Shown piece by piece: positions 1 to 7,855 of a DNA stretch of 11,028 nt (position 1 is its first letter; each line of letters opens with the position of its first letter). This DNA is from an uncultured Oscillospiraceae bacterium. Its GTDB lineage: Bacteria > Bacillota > Clostridia > UBA1381. The translations under genes were made by a program, and so were the position numbers. The notes under the pieces were generated by a model. The model worked only from the letters and a program-made list of their open reading frames with translations. It was not told the DNA's origin and ran no database searches. Location: NCBI GenBank assembly GCA_946531785.1, contig CAMNAT010000041.1, positions 1-11,028 on the forward strand, read 5' to 3'.

Positions 1-1
1 T

Positions 2-2551
2 GAATTCAACGCAGCCGCCGATAGCGCACCTGCTGCCGGTTGGGGACGCGCTCCGCATATTATTATACGCTATAAAAACGCTGCCGGGATTCGTATCAAT
101 GATACGATAGCCGAATTTGCAAATGACGCGATAAGGGTGCGGGAAAACGGCAAAGAGATAATCGCCGCGGCGCTTTCCACAGAAGAGTTTTACAGCTTTT
201 CGTTTGACTTCACGCGAAAAGATAATACTTTTGAGCTTACATACAGAATAGGCGGAAATGAATACAAAAAATCATATCCCACCTGTAAGGACGGGGATAT
301 ATGCATAGGCTTCTTTTCCTATCTTGGCAATGCGATTTATCTTAAAAATATCAGCTATTCGGAAACATATTCCAATGCGCTCACTGAGACGGAAATAAAG
401 CAGGCATTTGCTCAGCAGGGATCAACGAGACCGAGAATTCTGATGAACTACGCAAGGCTGAACAGAATACGGCGTCTTATTGCGGATGATGAACGGTTTG
501 GGGAATGGTACAGAGCTATAAAGACAAAGGCTGACGCGGCACTTGAAGCGCCCATAAGCAAATATGAACTGCGTGACGGCGAGAGACTATTATATGTTTC
601 AAGAGATGTATATGCAAACTCCGTGTATCCCGCCTTTGTTTATCTTGTTGAGGGCAACGACAAGTATATTGATCGCGCATGGAAAGAGCTTTCTGCTGCG
701 GCAGGATTTCAGGATTGGCATCCCGCTCATTTTCTTGATACGGCTGAGATGACATTTGCGTTTGCGATATGCTATGACTGGCTCTATGATTACTGGGAAG
801 AAGATCAGCGCGAGGTCATAAAAACAGCGATCAGGATGCTTGGACTTGACGCTGCGAAGGAAGCATATGATGGTACCGCTTTTTATGACAGCAATGTATA
901 CGGCGCTTATCATAACAGGACGGGTTGGAAGAATGATGAAAGCAACTGGGGGCTTGTCTGCAATGGAGGTGTCGCTGTAGGAGCCATGGCGATCATGGAC
1001 GACGCGAATGCTGACTATTGCGCGGATATACTTGAGGATGCGATGTACGGGCTTGAAAAGCCTATGACGCTTTATGGCGATGACGGAGCATGGCTTGAAG
1101 GCATAGGGTATTGGCATTATGGAACGCAGTATTTGGTCTATATGCTATCAAGTATGGAAAATACGCTTGGCGATTCATTTGGTTATACCGAGTCAAGCGG
1201 ACTAAAAAATGCCGCGAATTATCTTAGCGCACACACAGGCACAGAAGGCGTATTCAATTATGGCGACTGTGCGGAGAATGCGATAACGGCGCCTGAGCTG
1301 TTCTGGCTTGCCGGCCATTTCAGAAACACGAATATGAATGAGCTTCAATTAAAGCTAATGAGCAGCTTTGGTATAAAGCCAAGCTTGGACGATGTCATTT
1401 ATTTTGATTCCGATATCAGAGCAGAAAACATATCGGAACCGAAAAGCGTATGCTTTGATTCGGTGAGTGTGGTTGCCGCGCGGAGCTCCTTTGATTTTGA
1501 GCAGGAAAACTATATTGCCATGAAAGCGGGACAAACAGGCGTTGCGCATGGCGACCTTGATGCAGGAACATTTATAATAGACGCTCTCGGCGAACGGTGG
1601 GTAACGGATTACGGGAGTGATCTGTATACGCTTGACGGTTATTTTGACTGGCAAAAGAGGATAAACTATTATCGTAAAAGAGCGGAGGGACACTCGACGC
1701 TTGTGATCGGTCCCGGAACGGGCGCTGATCAGGTGGTTGGAGCTTACTCACCGATAACCGATCATGTTTTCGGGGAATATGGTATGCTTGCGGCAGCGGA
1801 TCTCAGCGCGGCTTATGCCGGCAGTGCGGAAAAGGTCAGACGGGCGATTTCTTTATTTGAGAATAATTCAAGGTTTATGGTTCAGGATGAAGTTGAGGCA
1901 AAAGCTCCTGCGGATGTGTATTGGTTTTTACAGACTGATAAGATGGTAAGCCTTTCTTTGGATAAAAAGGCGATCACACTGTCCTCGGGCAATAAACGGC
2001 TTCTTATGGTTTTGGAGAGTAATAATGAGGCGGCAGGCTTTTCAGTGTCCGCCGCAAAACCTCTCAGCACATCTCCTAAGCCGGCAGGACAAGCTTCAAA
2101 TAACGGATATATGCGTATTTGTGTTGCAAACAATGGCGTTACAGATCTCAGACAAAGGGTAACATTTATACCATATATGGCGGGAGACACGGTAAATATG
2201 CCGGCAAAAGATGAGCTGTGTTCGATAGATGAGCTGATTGCAGCGGCTGATTTTGATACTGAGTATAAAGATGTTTTTGCTGAGCTTTATATTGACGGAA
2301 AAAGAACATACACCATATCGGAAGGAAAAGCGGAGATAGCAATACGGATCAATAAAACTGCGAATATATATGTTGCGTGTTTTGATGAGAATTCGGTTCT
2401 TAAAGAAATAAAGTATTTCAAGGACGCTGTTGGCAATGTAAAGGCGGATTTCAATGTGAAGGAAAATGATACCGTAAGTATATTCACATGGGATAAAAGC
2501 ATGAAACCGTATGAGCCGGTCATAAGCTTTACGAAAGGATTTAACGGATAA
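2..2551 (+). CDS. Heparinase II/III-like polysaccharide lyase, 5' end cut by the window
   Basis: This is probably an extracellular lyase that cleaves uronic-acid-containing polysaccharide by beta-elimination. The frame is open from base 2, and the first start-like codon, GTG at 137, lies inside a conserved domain, so the true start and any signal peptide are upstream. Counting residues from codon 137: a lectin-like beta-sandwich runs to about 78; an alpha-helical toroid spans about 95-400 and holds the family segment SNWGLVCNGG (269-278) and GYWHYGT (324-330); a heparinase II/III beta-domain follows, with AHGDLDAGTF (470-479) and ALGERWVTDYG (483-493). N270, Y325 or Y328, and H471 are candidate catalytic or metal-site residues by analogy with the family. 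The last 90 or so residues (VYVACFDEN-like core, SIFTWDKSMKP) form a small beta accessory module that I recall from clostridial surface enzymes. No SLH domain is present, so surface attachment is not evident. The family is firm; the exact PL number and substrate are not. Confidence 0.9.
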   Translation, partial: EFNAAADSAPAAGWGRAPHIIIRYKNAAGIRINDTIAEFANDAIRVRENGKEIIAAALSTEEFYSFSFDFTRKDNTFELTYRIGGNEYKKSYPTCKDGDICIGFFSYLGNAIYLKNISYSETYSNALTETEIKQAFAQQGSTRPRILMNYARLNRIRRLIADDERFGEWYRAIKTKADAALEAPISKYELRDGERLLYVSRDVYANSVYPAFVYLVEGNDKYIDRAWKELSAAAGFQDWHPAHFLDTAEMTFAFAICYDWLYDYWEEDQREVIKTAIRMLGLDAAKEAYDGTAFYDSNVYGAYHNRTGWKNDESNWGLVCNGGVAVGAMAIMDDANADYCADILEDAMYGLEKPMTLYGDDGAWLEGIGYWHYGTQYLVYMLSSMENTLGDSFGYTESSGLKNAANYLSAHTGTEGVFNYGDCAENAITAPELFWLAGHFRNTNMNELQLKLMSSFGIKPSLDDVIYFDSDIRAENISEPKSVCFDSVSVVAARSSFDFEQENYIAMKAGQTGVAHGDLDAGTFIIDALGERWVTDYGSDLYTLDGYFDWQKRINYYRKRAEGHSTLVIGPGTGADQVVGAYSPITDHVFGEYGMLAAADLSAAYAGSAEKVRRAISLFENNSRFMVQDEVEAKAPADVYWFLQTDKMVSLSLDKKAITLSSGNKRLLMVLESNNEAAGFSVSAAKPLSTSPKPAGQASNNGYMRICVANNGVTDLRQRVTFIPYMAGDTVNMPAKDELCSIDELIAAADFDTEYKDVFAELYIDGKRTYTISEGKAEIAIRINKTANIYVACFDENSVLKEIKYFKDAVGNVKADFNVKENDTVSIFTWDKSMKPYEPVISFTKGFNG

Positions 2552-2558
2552 AATTATG
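2534..2558 (+). promoter_or_regulatory. Weak or distant ribosome binding site of the SLH protein gene
   Basis: The only good Shine-Dalgarno-like run, AAAGGA at 2534-2539, is 16 bases from the ATG at 2556, which is too far for normal initiation. A minimal GGA at 2546-2548 has a 7-base spacer but is weak. Both lie within the end of the upstream gene, whose stop is at 2549-2551. The signal peptide begins right at this ATG, so the start itself is sound; initiation probably depends on ribosomes finishing the lyase gene. That last point is inference. Confidence 0.45.
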
Positions 2559-5500
2559 TATAAAAGAATTTTTGCTGCTGTAGTAGCTTTAATAATTATG
2601 TCGAATATAAGCGTAATTGCACAAGTATGCGAGGCAGAAGGAGTATATACAGAGGATTTTGAAGATTACACATCCGGCGATGAGATAATGACCGATAAAA
2701 CCATCATAAAGGAGTATACAAAGTTCGCTCCGGAGCTTGACGAGGTGAGTGGCAGTCAGGTGATGCGGATAACCTCCGCAAGCGGCACGGATAATATTAT
2801 ATACACAAATACCGGGCTGTTTGATAATGAGCTGAATGTTATCAGGTTTAAGATTGGCGCGGATTCGGCAAAACAGATAAACTGGGGCAGCGGGAGCAGC
2901 CTTGTTTTCAGTCATACGAACAGCTCCGGGGTCATGGTTAATGACTACATACTTGATTTTGCATATAATCTTGTGCGGCACAGGGAAAACGGAGTTACGG
3001 AAAAAGGACTCAGCGCCTTTACATCAAAGAAGCTTTATGATGTTGAGGTGGAGACAGTAAAAACAGAGAGGGACGATAAATATTATTATGATGTTACATA
3101 TAAAGTAAACGGCACATATAATACAATATCATACGAGACCGCAGATGAAAGCAAAATGCGAATCGGCTTCAAATCAACATCCGGAAATAATCTTTATGTG
3201 GATGATATAGAGGCATATGGCTATACACTTGTAAGATCTGTGGTCAATATTGAAAACCGCAATGATGTATCGGTCATTCCGGAGATCACGATGACCTTTT
3301 CGGATGAAATAGATATAGATACCTTGTCGGCGGGAACTATGCTTGCAGACTCGGTAACAGTAAAGGATATTGAAGAGATAGACACCAATAAATTCCGCAT
3401 AACTCTTTCGTCACCGCTTAAAAAGAACACCGAATATGCCTTTGATATGAGCGGTGTACGAGACATGAATGGGAATGCGCTTAAAAATACAGAGTTCCAT
3501 TTTAAAACAAAGGATTCGTCGGTTGTTCTTGAGAGAGATAATGTGGTCAATACCTCATTAAGTGAGTCGGAGGATATTGCTATTGTGCTTCCTGAGTACG
3601 AAAACGGCAGGATGAAGGATAAAACAGTGCTTGATGTTGAAATACAGCCGGAGGAAGAGATATCTGTTGGTGTTGATTGTGTTCTGGTGCTTACAAGTGA
3701 CCACAGACCTATAGACAGCTCCGTATTTGTTGAGGGAACAGGTAAGACAGACGATAAGTTCTCAGCAGGATTTGACAGCCAGGGTCAGACGCTTTATGCT
3801 TCAGGCAAGACCGAGACCGGGGTCGGCGGCGAATTGATGTCCGTATATGTCACCGATCCGTCGGGCGAAATAGATTATATCGGAGTAACAAGGACGGATG
3901 AGAGGGGGTATTTCGGCTTTGAGTATGCTCCGTCATCTGTCAGCGGTATATATAATATATCGCTGCAAACTATGCAGGAGAAGTTTTCATCGGATGTGGC
4001 AGTGAGAGCATCATCGGATATAACTGAGCTTCTTGATGTCGTAAACTCAAAGGATAAAACAACGATCGAAGCGGCGTTTACGAAATATGCGGATGTGTTA
4101 TCGATAGGTCTTGATCTGTATGACGCGATCTCTGATAAAAGCTTTATAGCAGAGGAGCTTGTAGCCTGCGTTGAAAAAAACGGAAGCTACAGGACTGTCG
4201 AAAAATTGGTAGAGGACATTAAAGCGCTGAGCCTTATATGCACGATAAAAGACTCAGCTGACGCGCTTGCGGTGTTCGGGAATTATGAGGAGCTGCTTTT
4301 ATCTCCGGATGACGCTGCATATACGGTATGGAGCGGCTTGAGTGATGATGCTAAAGAGACGGTGCTTGAGAATGTGTTATCTTCAGGGGCATTTGTGCCG
4401 GAGACTTTTTCGCATGAGCTTTATGTCGCGGCGATACTCAAAATGACGGCAGATACAAATAAGTATATAGATGTAAAAAACATGATAGAGCAGTACTATG
4501 AGCTGCTTGACTTAAATATAACTGAGTATAACAAGCTTGGTAAGCCAAGCTCTGTCGCCAAAGGACTGTGCGGCAAGCAATGGACTTTAGAGGGCTTCAA
4601 GGCTGAGTTTTATAGCCTTGTAAAAAAAGCGTCACAAAACGGTGAAAAATACAATTCATCAGGGTCAGGAGGCGGCTCATACTCCATTCCGGTTGCTGAG
4701 ACCAAGCCAACATCAGCTCCAACACCGCAGCATGAGCCTGCATCGGCAACGCCGGCTGCCACTGCGGCGGATTTTGAATTCAGCGATATGGCGGATGCGG
4801 CATGGGCTGAGGAATCGGTCTATTATCTTTATAAAAATGGTATTCTGAACGGATATGATGACGGGCTCTTCCGGCCGAATGATGAAATAACCCGTGAGGA
4901 GTTTACTACGGTAATAGTCAGGTATCTTGGCCTTGACGTTGATGCTGAATGTGATTTTATAGATGTGCGAAAAAATGATTGGTTTTACGGATATATAGCT
5001 GCGGCAAAAAAAGAAGGGATAATTTCCGGAATAACCGATACCGAATTCGGGACAGGTAGAATAATAACACGACAGGATGCGTCACTGATGCTGTATAATA
5101 TTGGTGATATTCCGGAGATCAAAGAATTTGAACTGACATTCAGCGATGTATCGCAAATTTCTGATTATGCTGAATCGGCAATAAAAACGCTGTCATATGC
5201 GGGCATAATAGATGGAAATCCTGATGGCAGCTTTGTCCCGCTGGGCTCTCTAACAAGAGCTCAGGCAGCTAAGCTGATATATGCGTATGATAAGGCGAAA
5301 AACGATGGCTATTCAAGCGGCAGCGAGAGTGCGCCGACATCGCAAAATCAATATCCGGCAATTGAGACAGGTCTCTTAAGAGGTCTGGGGATCATTACTG
5401 ATGAGCTTCCGGACAGCGGTGAGCTTGTTCCGAGAGGGGAATTTGCAAAATATTTGGTTCGATTTATGGGTAGTGATGAACTGTCAAGCGTATTTGACGG

Positions 5501-7838
5501 TTCATATGAGGATGTTACCAAGTATACAGAACACGCTGATGCTATTTACTGTCTGAGGTCTAAAAATATATTAAACGACAGCGGAACAAAATTCTTTCCG
5601 GACCGCATAATAACAGGCAGGGAGGCTGCCGTAGCTGTAGCTAAAGCTTTGGGTTACGGATCTGTTCCCGGACCGATCGAGGAGCACGCGGCGTCTTTGG
5701 GTATATACGGACTTAATGATAGCGGCGTTACATATAAAGATCTGATATCCGGATTTTATAAGGCTCTCAGAAGCAAATGTGTGATCGTGGATTACAACTC
5801 CGTGTCGCATTCGTATGAATTAAAGGATGACTATCTCTCGGTAAACTTTGGTGTACAGAAGGACAAGGGAATTATGCGGAGCAACAGCATTACTACCATT
5901 GACGGCACTGGAACTGCATATAAGGACAAAGCCGTTATCTCGAACCGGAGCCTTATAAATAAGGCAGGTGATATAGATGATATGCTTGGGATGCAGGTCG
6001 ATTATTATTATATAGAGGAGGGCTGGCACAGAAATGACGAGGATAATGATGTGCTTATCTGTGCTGTTCCGACAAGTGTAAACATTGTAACAAGTATTCT
6101 TGCAAGAGATATAGTATCATTTGACGGTCGAACTCTTGCATACTACAAGGATAATAAAAGTAAAAATTTAATCATTAAAAGCAATATAGATGTGATATAT
6201 AACGGCGTAGCGTGTCCTGATTATGAGCTTGCAATGCTTTCTCCCACTGCCGGGCGAATCACCCATATTGATAATGGCTCCGGAGTTGACTGTGTGAAGG
6301 TCGAAAGCTATATAGACAGGATAGTTACAGCTTCAACTGACGAGTCTATATACTTTAAGGGCGATGTTAAGCTTGAACTGGATAATTTTGCTGATAACGG
6401 CTTGTTTATATATGATAAGTTCAACAATGATGCGGACAGCATACCGGATGATTCGGTACTCAGTCTGTTTTATAGCAAGAACAAGGATATATTAAGGGCG
6501 GTATATTCCACAGACACAGTCGAAAATGTCAAAATTCAGAATGTTTCCGATGACTATATTATTGCAAACGGACAAACATACTATGTTAACGGCTTGTATG
6601 ATAATTGGAAAAGCGATATAGGTGACATGAGCTCTGCTCAATATAAGCTGTATCTTGATGCTTTCGGTGAGGTGGCGAGGATCGAAAAATCATCGGGCGG
6701 CAAAGCGTTCGGTTATCTCATATCTGCTTATGATGATGAGTCAGGCGAGGGAAAATGGATCAAAATGCTTGTCGAGAATGGCGAGATCGAGAAGCTTGAA
6801 TGCAGCACAAACATCAGAGTTAATGGCAGCAAGATCTCGTCACAGTCACTTGAAGACGGACTGAGAGGGGATAATGGCATATCTCAGCTTATTACATACA
6901 GGCTCAATAACGAAAACAAAGTGTCTGAAATAAATACTGCCGCAAACCGTGACACATATAACGGCTCTATAGAGGATCTAAACCTTAATGCTTTTAAAAT
7001 ATCTTATAGATCAGAGCCGGCAGAATACTATAAATCTGCTACAACAGTATTCGGAGTAAGCTGCCCGGTGGATGAATTTACTAAGGTGTTCTTTGTTGCG
7101 GATAACCCGCAAAGCGCAACGGATGACTATTATTGGACAGGAGGGATCTCATACCTGTCAAATGATGACCGCGCAAAAAACGGAACTGTAGGCTATATGA
7201 CAACATCGAGGCTTGGAAATGCTGAGGCAATGGTGGTCTATGGCGCAGGTTCGGGCGGAACTATCGGCAAAGAGACCAGGATATCGGTCGTCACTGATAT
7301 CAAGCAGGTGATAAATGATGACGGAGAGGAAAGAAAGAGGGTCACATTTATCACTTCGGGTAAGCTGGTTGCATATAACATAAGTCCTGATCTGGATATT
7401 GCCGAATATAATCTAAGTAAGGGTGACCTTGTCAGATTTGCAATTGATCGGCGTTATGAGGTATCAGCGCTCGATATGATAGGCGACCTTAAGGAGAATG
7501 GAGATGTTGCGCTGAAATACAGTGGGAACAGTGGATATCAAAACACGAGCGATGCAGGCGGCGCGGTTTTCCGTATTGTAAGCGGAAGCGTATATGATTA
7601 TGATAACGGTTTGCTATGTATTTCCAGAGGCGATGTCAATGGTATAGATACGGATGCTCCGAATTTTGAGTATTACCGGATAGATTCGGGCGTGTTTACC
7701 TGCGTAGTTGATGGAGATAAGGTCAATATAGGCTCGGCTCTCGATATGACAAAATATGTTGACGATAAGACAGGATACTCAGGTATATTCCTGACAACAC
7801 GCTATGGCGCGGTAAGAGATATAGTTATTTATAAATAA
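2556..7838 (+). CDS. Giant secreted SLH-domain surface protein with lectin-like and Ig-like modules
   Basis: This is a cell-surface protein of 1760 residues, probably a binding or scaffold protein; I see no recognisable catalytic domain. A signal peptide covers about residues 1-28 (KR, then a hydrophobic core, then a possible AEA-type cleavage region). Residues 30-222 form a concanavalin/LamG-like beta-sandwich starting TEDFEDYTSG. Residues 226-320 look like a Big_5/SbsA-type Ig-like domain (ITMTFSDEID, DMNGNALKNTEFHFKTKD). Residues 321-480 are beta-rich and 485-695 helical, both unassigned. A Gly/Ser then Pro/Thr/Ala linker spans 697-738. Three SLH repeats lie at 740-912, and a second weaker SLH-like tract at 933-1075. 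Residues 1085-1760 are beta-rich with irregular repeats. SLH domains normally bind pyruvylated secondary cell-wall polymer. The start is fixed by the signal peptide, but the Shine-Dalgarno is poor and the gene begins 4 bases after the lyase stop, so translational coupling is likely. It ends in tandem stops TAA TAG. Confidence 0.9.
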   Translation: MYKRIFAAVVALIIMSNISVIAQVCEAEGVYTEDFEDYTSGDEIMTDKTIIKEYTKFAPELDEVSGSQVMRITSASGTDNIIYTNTGLFDNELNVIRFKIGADSAKQINWGSGSSLVFSHTNSSGVMVNDYILDFAYNLVRHRENGVTEKGLSAFTSKKLYDVEVETVKTERDDKYYYDVTYKVNGTYNTISYETADESKMRIGFKSTSGNNLYVDDIEAYGYTLVRSVVNIENRNDVSVIPEITMTFSDEIDIDTLSAGTMLADSVTVKDIEEIDTNKFRITLSSPLKKNTEYAFDMSGVRDMNGNALKNTEFHFKTKDSSVVLERDNVVNTSLSESEDIAIVLPEYENGRMKDKTVLDVEIQPEEEISVGVDCVLVLTSDHRPIDSSVFVEGTGKTDDKFSAGFDSQGQTLYASGKTETGVGGELMSVYVTDPSGEIDYIGVTRTDERGYFGFEYAPSSVSGIYNISLQTMQEKFSSDVAVRASSDITELLDVVNSKDKTTIEAAFTKYADVLSIGLDLYDAISDKSFIAEELVACVEKNGSYRTVEKLVEDIKALSLICTIKDSADALAVFGNYEELLLSPDDAAYTVWSGLSDDAKETVLENVLSSGAFVPETFSHELYVAAILKMTADTNKYIDVKNMIEQYYELLDLNITEYNKLGKPSSVAKGLCGKQWTLEGFKAEFYSLVKKASQNGEKYNSSGSGGGSYSIPVAETKPTSAPTPQHEPASATPAATAADFEFSDMADAAWAEESVYYLYKNGILNGYDDGLFRPNDEITREEFTTVIVRYLGLDVDAECDFIDVRKNDWFYGYIAAAKKEGIISGITDTEFGTGRIITRQDASLMLYNIGDIPEIKEFELTFSDVSQISDYAESAIKTLSYAGIIDGNPDGSFVPLGSLTRAQAAKLIYAYDKAKNDGYSSGSESAPTSQNQYPAIETGLLRGLGIITDELPDSGELVPRGEFAKYLVRFMGSDELSSVFDGSYEDVTKYTEHADAIYCLRSKNILNDSGTKFFPDRIITGREAAVAVAKALGYGSVPGPIEEHAASLGIYGLNDSGVTYKDLISGFYKALRSKCVIVDYNSVSHSYELKDDYLSVNFGVQKDKGIMRSNSITTIDGTGTAYKDKAVISNRSLINKAGDIDDMLGMQVDYYYIEEGWHRNDEDNDVLICAVPTSVNIVTSILARDIVSFDGRTLAYYKDNKSKNLIIKSNIDVIYNGVACPDYELAMLSPTAGRITHIDNGSGVDCVKVESYIDRIVTASTDESIYFKGDVKLELDNFADNGLFIYDKFNNDADSIPDDSVLSLFYSKNKDILRAVYSTDTVENVKIQNVSDDYIIANGQTYYVNGLYDNWKSDIGDMSSAQYKLYLDAFGEVARIEKSSGGKAFGYLISAYDDESGEGKWIKMLVENGEIEKLECSTNIRVNGSKISSQSLEDGLRGDNGISQLITYRLNNENKVSEINTAANRDTYNGSIEDLNLNAFKISYRSEPAEYYKSATTVFGVSCPVDEFTKVFFVADNPQSATDDYYWTGGISYLSNDDRAKNGTVGYMTTSRLGNAEAMVVYGAGSGGTIGKETRISVVTDIKQVINDDGEERKRVTFITSGKLVAYNISPDLDIAEYNLSKGDLVRFAIDRRYEVSALDMIGDLKENGDVALKYSGNSGYQNTSDAGGAVFRIVSGSVYDYDNGLLCISRGDVNGIDTDAPNFEYYRIDSGVFTCVVDGDKVNIGSALDMTKYVDDKTGYSGIFLTTRYGAVRDIVIYK
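4773..5291 (+). repeat. Three tandem SLH-domain repeats within the surface protein
   Basis: The encoded repeats begin FSDMADAAWAEESV, FIDVRKNDWFYGYI and FSDVSQISDYAESA. Each continues with a Gly-Ile-(I/L)-x-G turn, a D/F-rich loop and an ITRxx-type helix start (ITREE, ITRQD, LTRAQ). These correspond to the TRAE motif that makes up the wall-polymer binding site in SLH trimers. Only the first is close to the consensus TRAE; the third has Gln in place of the Glu. The repeats are too diverged at DNA level to recombine readily. Three repeats make one complete pseudo-trimer, enough for anchoring. Confidence 0.85.
5352..5780 (+). repeat. Second, degenerate SLH-like tract
   Basis: After a short Ser/Gly linker the protein shows another set of SLH-like units at residues about 933-975 (LLRGLGIITDELPDSG, VPRGEFAKYLVRF), 979-1032 (YEDVTKYTEHADAIYCL, FFPDRIITGREAAVAVAK) and 1041-1075 (LGIYGLNDSGVTYKD). 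The spacing and helix-turn-helix pattern match SLH, but the TRAE position reads PRGE, TGRE and TYKD, and the third unit is shortened. It may be a structural pseudo-trimer that no longer binds wall polymer or binds something else. The assignment rests on pattern only. Confidence 0.6.
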
Positions 7839-7855
7839 TAGAATGAGGGATTAAC

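Noticed and set aside
137..139. GTG codon that could be taken as the start of the lyase
   Set aside because: The frame is open to base 2, and the codons just upstream (EFANDAIR) belong to a domain conserved in the next protein, so this is an internal valine codon.
599..1117. A 172-codon open frame on the minus strand within the lyase gene
   Set aside because: It lies fully antisense to well-conserved lyase sequence, and its translation shows no recognisable domain; it is a chance frame. The same applies to the minus-strand frames at 8777-9184 and 2589-2981.
1379..1388. 10-bp palindrome CCAAGCTTGG
   Set aside because: It is a single copy in coding sequence with no partner or context; expected by chance.
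4534..4551. Perfect 7-bp inverted repeat (AGCTTGG, 4-base loop, CCAAGCT)
   Set aside because: It lies inside the SLH protein gene, has no following T run and a short stem; it encodes ordinary sequence (KLGKPS), so a terminator or regulatory role is not supported.
4642..4848. Alternative plus-strand frame over the linker region
   Set aside because: Its composition (Gln/His/Arg-rich) simply mirrors the Pro/Thr/Ala codons of the linker read one base off; the SLH protein frame explains the region.
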